Shown: positions 47,025 through 57,929 of the stretch, one piece after another
Position numbering within the stretch: the first letter of the stretch is position 1
How the letters are laid out: every line of letters starts with the position of its first letter
From: Rhyzopertha dominica
Lineage: Eukaryota > Arthropoda > Insecta > Coleoptera > Bostrichidae
Length of the DNA: 64,000 nucleotides
NCBI GenBank assembly: GCA_025024175.1
Contig: QCXZ01000137.1
Location: forward strand, 10,478,001-10,542,000
Direction: 5' to 3'
Notes under the pieces: model-generated
What the model saw: the letters and a program-made list of their open reading frames with translations, nothing else
Database searches by the model: none
What the model was told of the DNA's origin: nothing
Made by a program: the position numbers and the translations under genes

Positions 47025-47851
47025 ACTTCCACATCCAACGGATGGGAAGTATTGTATCGCGAAAAAATTTTTTATTTGCTCATTCGCTTTAAAATGGTCG
47101 AAAACGCAAAAAAAAACAAAATTTGAGTAAAAACAAATTTCTTGTCTGTGGTATTGTTTGTGGACACGATAACTTTCGAAAGACTTAATACATGAACTTG
47201 AAATTTGACAAACGTATAAAGCTCAACTACCCAAAGCGACCTGTTGTTTGTGGAGCAAGTAGGGTATCGGTAAGGGGGCGAAATTGGGGTGTAACTACCC
47301 ATTTTGCAAATTTTTATTTATTATTTTTTTTTCGTTTTAGTATGTGATTAGTAGTACAACTGCGAGTATTATTCGTTCTTATAAATTTTCGGTGCTGCGT
47401 ACTGTTTAGAAAGATATTAGCAAAAAAGCGTCACTTAAAGAAAACGATTTTTCCTAAATATCTCCGAATATATTAAAAAACGAGGAAAAAAAATTTCTCA
47501 CTAAAGGTATCTTAGAAAATTTATTCAAAATTTTGACATTTTCGAAATATTCCCAAAAAACCTATTTTGGACCCTGCTGGTACGATTTTTTTTTAAATTG
47601 TGGTATTATAAGAAAATTAAGTTTCTGATCAGAAAGCACTCTTGTAATTTTTTTTGTTAAGTTAATAATTTTGGAGTTATTTGGAAAAAAACGATTTTAA
47701 AATTTATATATGTATTTTTGCTAATATCACGACTGTTTGTCTCAGAAAAACATGTGTAGAGAGAAAAAAATGCTCAAAACCTAATTACTATTCGTATAGT
47801 ATAAGAAATAAAACCGTAAATGTCATTTTGACAATTGGATGTGGAAGTATT
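47021..47851. mobile_element. Element with inverted ends abutting the minisatellite
   Basis: AATTACTTCCACATCCAA at 47021-47038 recurs inverted at 47835-47851 (TTGGATGTGGAAGTATT). Outside each of these, CTGCA-type and TTTTACAAT words also recur inverted, so the minisatellite-like sequence is represented weakly on the right. The 800-bp interior is AT-rich and non-coding; the 76- and 80-codon frames in it are chance. Likely a non-autonomous transposon whose outer parts amplified into the 32-bp array. Confidence 0.5.
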
Positions 47852-47914
47852 GATTCAATTTGCAGCGGTTTTTTACAATGTTTTTGTAAAATTCGTTATC
47901 TATGTAATTTCACT

Positions 47915-47944
47915 AAAAAGTAGGTAACAAGTTGCCTACTTTTT
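47915..47944. other. Perfectly paired short hairpin
   Basis: The 14-base arms AAAAAGTAGGTAAC (47915-47928) and GTTGCCTACTTTTT (47931-47944) pair across a 2-base centre with a single T-G wobble. It lies just outside the right inverted end of the 47021-47851 element. A TGTAATTTTTACAAAA word resembling the 32-bp unit follows. Confidence 0.65.
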
Positions 47945-48039
47945 TTGTGTAATTTTTACAAAATATTTTTTGCAGTGTACGTTAACTAATACAATAAGCA
48001 GCATCGTCTACTTAAAAAGATAAAGAACAGGAATGGGGT

Positions 48040-48440
48040 ACACAATATTTAGAAATAGCACAGCGATTTCCAAAAGGTTGCATAATGAGATGCACGAGGA
48101 GGGTTTCAGTTTAAGGAAAATATCCTGAAGGTTCGAAATTGCATCTACTCTGTTACACAAAGCTCCGTCGCTTGGAACGATGTCATGCTTAATTGCACTG
48201 GATGAGTCCAGATTCTTCATAGAGTTTCATGAGGGACGTAGACGGACTCGTAATGTAGGGCACAACGTAGAGTTTGCTTCGACGCCCCACAGGGTTAATA
48301 CACTTGGTATCGTGGTAAGGATATGTTTTGGACTTAAGTCGCCCTTGGTATTGTTAGGGTTAGGTATAAACATAGACGGTGTACTGCTGAATTTCCGCGT
48401 TGGCAACCGATCTACCCGATGATTAAGTATATCGAATTGC
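48040..48440 (+). pseudogene. Tc1-type transposase remnant
   Basis: The plus frame beginning at 48180 reads LIALDESRFFIEFHEGRRRTRN, which matches the FSDESRFxLxxxDGRxRVWR block with the first catalytic Asp of Tc1-like transposases. It then continues to LKSPLVLLGLGINID, equivalent to the K.LV...G.LN...Y segment. Upstream in other frames SKRLHNEMHEEGFSLRK (48060-48110) corresponds to the helix-turn-helix tail, and TKLRRLERCHA (48150-48190) to the RLxWxxxH region. Everything after about 48430, including the other catalytic acidic residues, is lost. Frameshifts are present. Confidence 0.7.
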
Positions 48441-48444
48441 CAGC

Positions 48445-49175
48445 AAAGTAGCTCCTATGCCTCAAAATAATCACATAAAGTTCACCTCCAGCAACTGACA
48501 AAACTATTTTTACATATTTTTCAATCTGACAAAGTCACACCTTCCAAAAATACAATACATGAACCAACTACTAAATTTGCAGCATTCACCATATCTTTTC
48601 CCGTTTAGGAACATCTTCTGTAGTTACAGATATTTCTCAATATACAACATCAACATCAAAATGGATCTAGAATCTTACAGGCAGCTGTATCATAGACCAC
48701 TTCGCCTTACGTAAACATGTGCTCTGCAGAGGCTTATCACCTCTATTTTCTTCCGGAACCTTGACTGTTTCTTCACCAACTGAAGGACACTTGAGTTGAT
48801 TTAAGTATTCTCCTCAGTTCCTACATCCTAAAAATCATTACGCAGTCTTTGTAAATGGCTTAACTTTCTACAAAGAGATCATTTATCTACAATGTCACAA
48901 TCGAGTACTAACAACTATACTCTTGATATTATTGACATGTGGTAGAAACATCAGCGGACCTAAATTAGATCCCTAAGGTACATCGAATGCTGAAACTTAT
49001 AAGTCGAAAACGTAGTATCTGTATTAAATACTAAGCTGCCGATCTTTTCAGATGCAAGTAAACAAAGGATTTCTTCCAGATATCCGGCATAACAGTTTAG
49101 GAAATAAATGTATAATGTAACTTTCTTGAGGTAAATTACCTACCCCCCAGGCAACAATAGCGAAGGTCGTTCAAC
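48445..49175. other. AT-rich DNA, nothing recognised
   Basis: No signal beyond possible decayed transposon tail. Confidence 0.35.
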
Positions 49176-49179
49176 TTTT

Positions 49180-49645
49180 TCTTGAACAAATGAAGTTATT
49201 TCCATCGTTCCCGTCACCTGGAAGTGGCGAACGAAACCTCAAATACGTAACTAGTGAATTGTGTGACCTGCAACTCATTAAAGAGATTTGCAATCACAGT
49301 GGTTCGCTGACTAGCGGCCAGATAATAATAGAGCTCATGCTCGGAACAATTTACCTACCCCTGGAAAAATTGTTGCCGCAAGTAGTGAAACACTAACGAT
49401 GGTGGCTAACACGCGACTGCCAACGAACGCTTCTCAAATAATGTCGCTAACATCGTAATTATTCCATCACGCGATACGAATATCGCTCACTGTCCTTTAG
49501 AGGCTTGAAAACTTTATTAAAATCTTTGCCGATATGCGCTTTATTAAAGAAAACGATGGAACCGCTGATACGCGGACGTCAGAGCAAATAACTGAAAATC
49601 CTTCCGCACCCCGCCGGGACAGACCGCCTGCTTGACCTCTGTTCC
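49180..49645. promoter_or_regulatory. GC/CpG-richer island 16
   Basis: Contains CGCGATACGAATATCGC, GATATGCGCTTTATTAAAG and CCGCTGATACGCGGACGTC. The 68-codon frame at 49190-49396 has no domain. Candidate regulatory element. Confidence 0.35.
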
Positions 49646-49649
49646 AAAA

Positions 49650-51140
49650 TATTAAAATTTATATGGAAATATTTGGTATTGCATCAAATTCCTAGTCTGG
49701 ATGTTATGATGAATATAGAGGGTCCGTAATATAAATTCCTTTTCCGTTTGTATGCAAAACTTGAAGTACTCTAAAGAACAGGAAGGCAGGTGAATGAGAT
49801 CGAGTTGACAAATTGCCTTCAGAGTGAATTTTAAAGCATTCCGGATAATTTACGTCATGGTTTTGTTAAAGAAGTATGTGCTCATTTAACTGAACCAAGA
49901 ACACGAATAACCCCTTAAAACAAGTCATCATTAACACGATTTAAACATTGCGGTTGAAAATTTGTAGATTTATTATGTGGTATAAGGAAATTAATCGATT
50001 GCATTTTATTGCTCCATTGGAGATTTTTTGTCCATACTGTAATGTAACATACCCAAGTTCGTAGAGATTTAGATTGAAATGTGATCGTCCAGTACTTACC
50101 TACGTTGTGTTATTTTAATTAAACGTATCTTCGATGCACTGGTTACTCACGTAAATAGGGAGATTTGATGTAATCATAAATAATACGAAAACAATCTCAA
50201 AACAACTAATTTATTACTAAACAAGATCAAATTTGGAGGGTTAACAAATTGTAGCAATGCTGCTGAAAATTGTTATTTAAAACAATGAATGAACTGCCAA
50301 TTCTAGATCTGTGTTCGATATCACTTTCACTCTCAAGATTCAAAACTGAAGAGATTTTTGTTAGCATAGCCGACTATGGTCAGCAGGTACTGAGGTCCCA
50401 TGCGGGAGGCAACTCAGCTATATAGTTGAATGGTTTGGTGCAAAAATCTTGGTTTTTCTTTTACCAGATGTTTGCCCAGCACGGGAGAAAATATTAGTTC
50501 ATGCATCAAGGCTCTATCATCCTACTTTCAAGCATCACGTATAACTATTGCTGCGTGGATACAGCTAATCAAAGAATGCGAGAACACGGTTAAGAAAATG
50601 ACATTTTCTTAGAAAAAACGGACTACAACAGCAGCATAGCTTACAATGTTACCGTGGACTCCAAATACAGCATTTATCCTAATTAATTAATTAGCATAAC
50701 TGTTTCAGCTAAACAACTGAATTATTTAATGACAATGGTGCTTGTTTAAAACTAATTACATAATGTGATTGAAAAAGGAACACAAACAATAAAAATTAAA
50801 AATTAAAACAGTACTAACCTGTGAACAGTTGAAGGAACACACTGAAACTGAAGCGCATCTGTTTCTCGTCCACTTAAGAACCTACCCCCTCGAACGTCGC
50901 AAATATGCCCCATTCCCAAAACCGATGCGAAATATAAACTGAACAATTTGAGAGGCAATATAAATAAAATAAAGAAATTTGAAGATGGCATACCTGGTTA
51001 CTTCAATACATAATTCAAGAACATACGTGGTTGATTTCTTGAAAATTGTTCGTCGCTGTTTTGCTACTTTTCTAAGTAATTGGTATTCATCAGAAAGGGT
51101 AAAGACAAATGCCTAATTGATCAATGCACCTGCTGATTTT
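49650..51140. other. AT-rich DNA, nothing recognised
   Basis: Short frames only. The right end may include the outer repeat of the Penelope-like element. Confidence 0.35.
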
Positions 51141-51149
51141 TTTATTCCG

Positions 51150-51190
51150 TGAAGTTTCGCCCTTTGTTGTAGTGAACATCGTCAGAGCTG
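51150..51190 (-). ncRNA. Hammerhead-like core of the Penelope-like element
   Basis: On the minus strand CUGACGA (plus 51179-51185; fits CUGANGA) is followed by a weak GUUC/GGGC stem and then GAAAC (plus 51154-51158). It lies about 180 bases downstream of the end of the element's GIY-YIG remnant. Penelope-like elements are known to carry hammerhead ribozymes in their terminal repeats, so the placement fits. The cleavage triplet and stem I were not resolved. Confidence 0.45.
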
Positions 51191-51369
51191 ACTTTGTACT
51201 TGATGACGAAGCTGTCAGTATGTAAACAAGAACAGTTTGTCATTTCATTTTAAGTTGTTTTCTCTAGTTATGGCAATATCCTCGTGGTTGACATTGACAT
51301 ATGGTGATAGTTGTGTCAAGAATCCTTTTCTGGCCGAAATTATTATTATCTTTTTGATAGAGATGCAGA

Positions 51370-51960
51370 TTCCTCATTTTTCTAGTGGCAACTTTCCCGT
51401 GGTCTACAGGTAAACCTTGTAGGCCCAATATACAATTGTTCCAACTGCATGGCTACCGAACACTAGCCCTGTAGATGAGGCATCTCGTTTGTCCTTGGTA
51501 AAAGCGAAAATGTGTTGCAGTTTGTTCTAGTCCTGTAAACAAGTGTAACTCATTTTCTGCAATATCCTCCCACGGATGTTAGTTGTTGTTTAGCTCTTTT
51601 TATTTCCTTTGCCAAGAAACATTTAGCTTTCTCAGTCAGGATTCCGATAATGTCCCCTTTCTGCTTTATCTATGAAGTAGATGTGACCAGTGCATCTTTC
51701 GAATAATTGAAACATGCAGAAATGTCAAATGCATGTTTTTTTATCCTCATAAAAAAATAAAAATGTTTGGGTGCCGGCTGCTAGAATGTTGAAAGAGTCC
51801 ATGTACCAGTATCTGGAAAAATCTATGTCGTGTCTTAAAACAGCAAAAGTGTTTTCGCAGTATTTATGAGAGGTCGAGGCTTTCTTTTCCGCTTCATTTT
51901 TCAACTTCTCCATAAAAAGGTTGGCCACTCCAGCACTCAGTGAGCTTGATTAGCCCTTAA
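51370..51960 (-). pseudogene. Penelope-like element: RT and GIY-YIG remnant
   Basis: Reading the minus strand, SLSAGVANLFMEKLKN and SHKYCENTFAVLRHD (51840-51955) match the SPxxANIFMExxE...RYVDDTFxV block of Penelope-like reverse transcriptases, with the catalytic YVDD decayed to YCEN. After shifts come a KAKCFLAKEIKRAKQQL helix, NEMPHLQG (equivalent to xLPYxxG) and finally QLYIGPTRFTCRPRESCH..NEESA (51380-51450), the YIGQTxR...R..EH....SA core of the GIY-YIG endonuclease. At least three stops interrupt it. More N-terminal RT sequence probably continues to about 52500 but is too eroded to align by eye. Confidence 0.75.
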
Positions 51961-51999
51961 CGATGCTGCTAGTAATCTAGTAATATGGAGCACAATGTC

Positions 52000-53185
52000 G
52001 CGAAGCAACGTTAACAGTAACACTATCAGAAAATACTGCGGCTATCTAATTGATGATATCTTTCCTTGGAACCGGTTGTTTGTTCCTACAAGTAAAGTTT
52101 TAAGTCTCTCTACGAAGTCCATTAGTTAAGTCTTTGCTATAACAGGGTATATGCATAACTTAAAGCATTCAATTTTATTCAAGCTTGAAAAGAGTGCTGA
52201 AAGGGGTTAATTTTAATCTGGAGAGCGACCAAACTTTATTTTGGTTACAAAGTTATTTATGTATCCACCAGTGTCCTGGAAGGGTCAATAGGTCATCAGT
52301 TTGAAACTGTTGCTATTGCTTATACAGCTTTGTATTTTTCTTCAAATTGATAGGCGTAACCACTTTTATCTCTTCTCGCACTAACCTAAAAGGTGTTCCC
52401 AAAAAAGGTCGTTTACATTTGAAAGAAAATAAAAACATGGTTGAATGGACATTGAAGGCAGCTTTAAAAGATATACAGAATAAGTTTTAAACAACGACTA
52501 AATTTGCCTTCCACCCTCTAGTTTCACATTTTCTTCAAATCTTGGATAAAATGGGAGATTCTAGGGGATGTAAATATTAGTGGAATACAAATATACATGG
52601 TTTCTTACCATATTAATATCGCTGTCCAGCTTCATAGGTTATTGGTTATATTAACTCGAATACTAAAGTAAAATTTCAACTGTGGAAATGCTGTTCCGGT
52701 GACGAACTTTGATGTCGTGCGCTATAGATATATCTGTAGTCATGTGTGCCATCAAGCTAGAATAGAAAGCTTCTAATGGTATGATGTGTAAAATTAGTTG
52801 GTAAAGAACTAGTACAGTTAACTAATTAACTTAATTTTTTAAGTTTTCTTAATACAGAAAGCACTTTCGTAGTAAAATGAAGAATTTTCACCCTTAGAGG
52901 ATTACGTGCTCAAAATGAACAAATCTAAAAGTTTTCTTTTTTACTTCCTATAAAGCCTAAAGCTTGAGACTTATTATACGTGTTATGTGAAGAAATATTG
53001 ATTGATATTACCGAGGCGAACCGAGTTTTTTATGATGGGAAACGTCTAGCGTTAGACAAGTCGTCGAGACAAAGGGTTGGCTAACATTATACTTTCCCGT
53101 CAAAAGAAGCGAAATGGGCCAGTTAAATTTATGTCGCAGTAACCTGGACTGTCTGCAGGTATCTATCACAGCCAAAGTTACACCA
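52000..53185. other. AT-rich DNA, possibly eroded 5' part of the Penelope-like element
   Basis: Minus-strand fragments near 52000-52500 may belong to the RT N-terminal region, but no motif is certain. The rest has no signal. Confidence 0.3.
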
Positions 53186-53189
53186 CCTC

Positions 53190-53580
53190 GACAATTTCTT
53201 GTCATCGGACCGCCTTAACTTCTGCCGTCCGAAAATCTAAATTTTATAAGGACATGCATTACCATTAACACGGGCCGTCGTCTAGTGCGGCGTCTTCGGA
53301 AACTTTTTACATTCGAAAACGATGTTTTAAGCTTGTTAGGGCGGTATTTAGAACCGATCCGGTGTCCGGATGTTTTTTCCCGGCCTGATCGGCGATGTCG
53401 ATTCCGAGATTAGATACCGGGACAATGCCAGGATTTATAAGACCTATTTTATCGGCGAGCGCCCGGCTTTAATTGGGCCAGCGCGATGGCATTCTCTACG
53501 GTAGTTTTATGGGTATACGCTCAGAAAGGACCGAGGAATGGTGATGTGTGCATTCTGCTGCCTTACCGCTTCATCGATGC
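53190..53580. promoter_or_regulatory. GC/CpG-richer island 17
   Basis: One of the clearest islands, with GATCCGGTGTCCGGATG, GATCGGCGATGTCGATTCC, TTTTATCGGCGAGCGCC and GCTTTAATTGGGCC. No protein similarity in any frame. Candidate regulatory element. Confidence 0.35.
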
Positions 53581-53584
53581 GACG

Positions 53585-54835
53585 TGTGGATTTGTAAATT
53601 TTTGCTAACATCATTGTTTAATTATTTATTTACGTGGAGTGATAATGAGTTTGATGTCGGGTCAAGTATATATACATACATATGAATTTAACACTATAAT
53701 ATATTCTAAAAGCAAGTAACAGCCGGTTTGTAATTATTGCATAGTCTTACTTGTTCAGAATATAGAACTATTTAGTAGCTATGATGTCCACGTTCAGGAA
53801 CAGCAGCCTATAGGCACCGATAACGTTTAAACAATCTAAAGATTATAGTAATAAGCAGTAATAATGCAATTTTTGTTCGCCTGTAACATTGGTTCTGTTG
53901 ATTTTTTTCAAAATAATTCTATAATATTATGGTAAAACCTATACTTACTATTACCAAATGGTGCTTATCATTTTCACACTTCACACCCCTTCCAAATTTC
54001 GTTACAAATACACTTCTGCTGGCCGTATCACTGCAAAGACGTTAAACACATCTATAGTTTCGTCAAGTCTTCAAAAAACCACTCTGGAATAGAAAATATA
54101 GAATAAACCAAATTCTAGAGCGAATACTGTTTTGTTAGCCACAATTTCGCAAAGAGGGTCTCACTTTTGGACCTTTAGGCTATACGTCTAAAATGGTGCG
54201 TTGCAGGGAAAAATTCTAACCAAGTGAAAGTTCTTGAAATTCTTTGCAGCGTTTATTCTATATACTTAATGAAAATTCGCAGCCGTTTTCGAGGCGCGTG
54301 TTTTGGAAGCGTTGAAATTTTCTAAAAAGGGGTTTACCTCACACTTTTCATCAAACATTACTTTATACCGTCTAAACTGTTGACCTGAGATAAAAAAAAA
54401 CCCTTTAGAGGAAGTTGTACAGAATTGATTTCATATAAATAGTATAAAAAAAATCAATAATTTGCAATGTTCTCACTCTGAGTAACTTCTCGATGTTAAA
54501 CTTTCAACTTTCTCTGGCTTCACGTTTTCATCCCCGTTAGTCGCGAGATTCCGAAAAAGGGTTCTTCGTCGTTCCCTTAATCTTCCTTAAAACAGATTAC
54601 TTTAAGTTAAATTCTCTTCATTCTACACGCGTACGACGTATAAGGTATATTAGCTGCTGTTGCTGAGGTGTGTTGTATGTTTGTTAAATCGTTCGCGAAC
54701 GAACTGTTCAAACGCATGGCTCTTTTGCAGGAACTGGCTCTCACTTACGCTCTAAAAAGAGCTGTTTTTGCCATCTCTAACGCATAATATGTTTTTCATT
54801 TGTTTTGTAGCGGAAGCTTTTTGGACAAAACATAA
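53585..54835. other. AT-rich DNA, nothing recognised
   Basis: No frame or repeat recognised. Confidence 0.4.
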
Positions 54836-54839
54836 GATT

Positions 54840-55735
54840 TACCGATCCTGCTACCCTAGTGGCATTAACAGTGAAATACAAATATTAAATAGTGACTTGG
54901 CTAACATTGCTCAATGGTCGAACTGACATGGTCTTCTTAGCCCTCGGAAATGCGTGACCTTGTGCATTAGTTCAAGGGTGCTACGTGATCGTGCAATTAA
55001 TCAAATCATCTGTGATATACTTGTGGATAATTCTAAAATTGCCATATGTGATTCAGCCAAAAACTCTGGCATTTGGATGGACTCGTATCTGAACTTTGAA
55101 AATCATGCCAATAAATTATTTTATAAATTCAAAGACTATCTAGACACACATGTAAAATGGTCCTTGTGTCAAACTCTGATATTAAGCTCCTTTTTGTATG
55201 GATTGTGTGTCTACTACCCCTATCTTACAAGCAATTACAAGGATAAAATTCAAAAATTTGAAAATGTTTGTTTAAGATTTAGCCTTGGAGTGTTCAGGAG
55301 ACAGCATGTAACTCCAGTTTATGGAAGATATGGCATTCTTAAAACGTGGGACATTTATATAGAACAAATCACTGGTCTGATTTTTGCAGTACTGCTTACT
55401 TGTACCCCTTCTTATTTATATGATGTGATAAGACAAAGATCTCAATCAATGTTCCTTCTGCTCATCTGTATAATATTCCTTGCGATAGAACTGCCTGCAA
55501 GTCTGCCTTTGAATATGTTTATGCTCACATGTTAAATGCCTTTTATGTTTATTTCATAGAATGCAATAGCATACGCACCTTTAAGAACAAGATAAAAAAT
55601 AATCTATTATCTAAACATAAATAATTTGTGTATTTTATATTTCTTGTAGGTAAGAGAGGAAGAACAGTTCATACTGAACTCCCACCTTTTGGATCGTTGG
55701 ATCAATAAAGAGTTTATTTATTTCTTTATTTATAA
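54840..55735 (+). pseudogene. 5'-truncated LINE: RT C-terminal part and 3' tail
   Basis: Plus-strand pieces read INSEIQILNSDLANIAQW, then after a stop a 193-codon frame (54954-55535) with KNSGIWMDSYLNFENH (the KNLGVxxDxxLxFxxH block), LCQTLILSSFLYGLCVYYP (the LCxSLVLSxxxYxDxVYxP thumb) and IQKFENVCLRF...RRQHVTP. After a shift, ECNSIRTFKNKIKNNLL ends the protein near 55622. This is the C-terminal half of a jockey/CR1-type ORF2. An AATAAAGAGTTTATTTATTT tract near 55705-55730 marks the probable 3' end. The catalytic RT motifs are missing, consistent with 5' truncation. Confidence 0.85.
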
Positions 55736-55739
55736 GTAC

Positions 55740-56085
55740 ATTTTGGAAACATCGAACAGCGAATGTATATTATAAAGAAATGGGAGACAACCAAATTCAT
55801 TGTGTATACCATATTCGAGTCTAGCGAAAAAACTGTACAACTCTCTCGGATGAATATAGTGGTGGACAGACGATTGTTACTACATAGAGTAATTTGATAA
55901 AAAGATATCTCCTTTGTCATCATTGTGATGGATACCTGCTATCCTGGAACAAGTCCCACTGTGATATTTATTGAGCGAGCAAAAGCAGCCAACACTACGA
56001 TGTCTTAAGGAAAAAGGCAATGATACAGACTGAGGAGACATCAGTTTGATATGGAACACATGGATACTTGTAAAGCAGAAAGATT
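55740..56085. other. DNA between LINE end and next remnant, nothing recognised
   Basis: Minus-strand frames of 65-73 codons have no recognised domain. Confidence 0.35.
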
Positions 56086-56089
56086 CTCC

Positions 56090-56460
56090 AACATTAGTCA
56101 CTTTATCTCCTTACAATGGACATACCGTTGGTAGAATGGGATACAAACTGACACATGACGTCCTTATGGTGAAGACTGCCGTGGAATAATATACTCACAG
56201 TTCTGTGATAACTTCAACTCGTCCCATCCAAGACATCCTGCTGCTGAAACCCGGTGGAGTAGAAATCAAAAGAATGATACTGTTAATCCACGCAGCAGCG
56301 TGATTTTGAACACATAATGTTCTTACATTCATTTACCGGCTGCAACTATAAAGAGAAGCATTGTGGGCTCCCAAAAATAGTACTTGAAGTTAGAAATCAT
56401 CAAGGTAGCGACGTAGAACCCAGAGAGGCAATCCAGAGAAAGTTGAGAGCTTAACAATGA
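56090..56460 (+). pseudogene. Transposon-associated protein remnant with a HAxTGCDTTSA-like signature
   Basis: Plus-strand pieces ILLLKPGGVEIKRMILLIH and then FEHIMFLHSFTGCNYKEKHC (stops between them) resemble the segment ending in (F/L)xHAxTGCDTTSAxxxxGK of a repetitive arthropod protein family. GCDT is GCNY here. A HTVGRMGYKLTHDVLMVK patch upstream could be the DxDLLVLL region of the same family. I do not know which mobile element encodes it. Weak and eroded. Confidence 0.35.
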
Positions 56461-56464
56461 GGGG

Positions 56465-56820
56465 TTATATATGATTAATATTACTTTTCTGCAACTGCCT
56501 TTAATTTATTTTTTTGAAATTAGAGTAGTTTAATTTGGTATATTAAAATGTTTCTCTGCGATGCATAGTTTTCGATGTATAACCGAAATATCTAAAAGTG
56601 AAACCCTCTTTGTGCACCCCTTCTCTGGATAACCAGCTAGACGTCAGAATTTTTAGTATGTTCACTCCCTAAGCACCCTGAAGAAGGCTCTATCGTAATC
56701 GTTTAAGACCCTGTTTATGGACTCTACATTTTTCATTGACTGAACTATTTTAGCGTCAGGCTATTGAAAGAAGAAGCCCTGATGTTTCATATGAACGCCA
56801 AACCTGCATGAGCTGTTAAT
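56465..56820. other. AT-rich DNA, nothing firm
   Basis: CCCTGAAGAAGGCTCT followed by ATCGTTTAAGAC (56678-56708) weakly recalls the hammerhead-type boxes, but GAAA is not preserved. Confidence 0.3.
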
Positions 56821-56822
56821 AT

Positions 56823-57577
56823 ACAGGGTCCGCCAAACTCCCCAGGCTCTTATATTCTTTATTTTTATATGTACAACCTTAAGTTATATGTCAAATTTAG
56901 GTCTTCTTAAACTCTTTAAAGACAGCTTTGTGAGTGTTCAAAAATTTTTTTTTCAGATTATCATATTTTGTATTTAAAGTTAATTTTTGTAAATATTTTT
57001 TAACCATACCTCATATAATAAATATTACTTCATACTTCATACTTCATAGTAGGCGATGTAGAAAACCAAACTAGTCTCATCGCAGGGTTTCGCTTTTAGC
57101 CTCTCTCTCTCTTTAGAACGAACTTTGTACTTGATTTATTTAAAAGTTACTCAAAATTTTGGGGTTTTGTGTGCAGCGATGGGTATATGTAAGCATAATT
57201 TGTACCATAATAAGCTACTAAACTAACTCTTAATAAATTGTGAACGGCCCTATAACAGAACATGGCGGCGACTAGTTTTTCTTGTTTTTCACTAAGAAGG
57301 AATAAAAATTACGCATATATGGTAATGACACAAATTGAAGAAGACAAAAATCGGCATCAAACTATGAAGCAATATTTATTATACGGGGTAAGGTTAAAAA
57401 ATATTTACAAAAGTTAACATTATTTCCAAAATATCGCAATCTGCAAAAAAATGTTGGACCCTCACTATGCTATTTTTAAAGAGTTCAAAAAGACCTACAA
57501 TTTGACATATAACTTAAGGTTGTACCTAAAAGAACAAAGACAATACGAGCCTGGGGAGCTTTAGGTGGCGAACCTGT
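56823..57577. mobile_element. 755-bp foldback element with long terminal inverted repeats
   Basis: The left arm from ACAGGGTCCGCC (56823) and the right arm ending at 57577 are inverted copies over at least 220 bp each. Exact shared stretches include CTCCCCAGGCTC, GTACAACCTTAAGTTATATG, and TTTTGTAAATATTTTTTAAC. Weaker similarity (AACTAGTC) continues towards the centre, so most of the element could fold into one hairpin. It has no coding capacity. Arm differences here go in both directions and include transversions, unlike the hairpin at 29339-29511. Target duplication not clear. Confidence 0.85.
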
Positions 57578-57579
57578 GG

Positions 57580-57925
57580 TTACTGCTATGTGAGGTTTTT
57601 TTATGAGACTTTCTAAAGAGGAGGAATATAATGTGATGAAATTTTTAAAAAATCCATAGCTGTTTAGTGGGCTTTAATCTCCTAGGCATCTTGATCTAAT
57701 TATAAGTGGCTCAGAAAGTTACATGAAAATATGTATATAATTATTAACAATGAATAAATTGTGCTCTTAAAGCCGTAAAGTTGGACACTCTACTAGGAAT
57801 GTTTGAGAGGCATTGTTTATTTAAACTACATAAACTTGAAGGGTTGCGTATTTTCTATAGTTTAATCACATTTGCAGGAATCAAATAGGGCTTCCTTTTG
57901 TATGCATGAAACATTTGCTATAGCT
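57580..57925. other. AT-rich DNA, nothing recognised
   Basis: No signal. Confidence 0.4.
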
Positions 57926-57929
57926 CGTA

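Noticed and set aside
53165..53186. TATCACAGCC word resembling the 5' end of the miR-2/13 family
   Set aside because: Only the seed-like start matches, and no complementary arm forming a precursor hairpin is present on either side.
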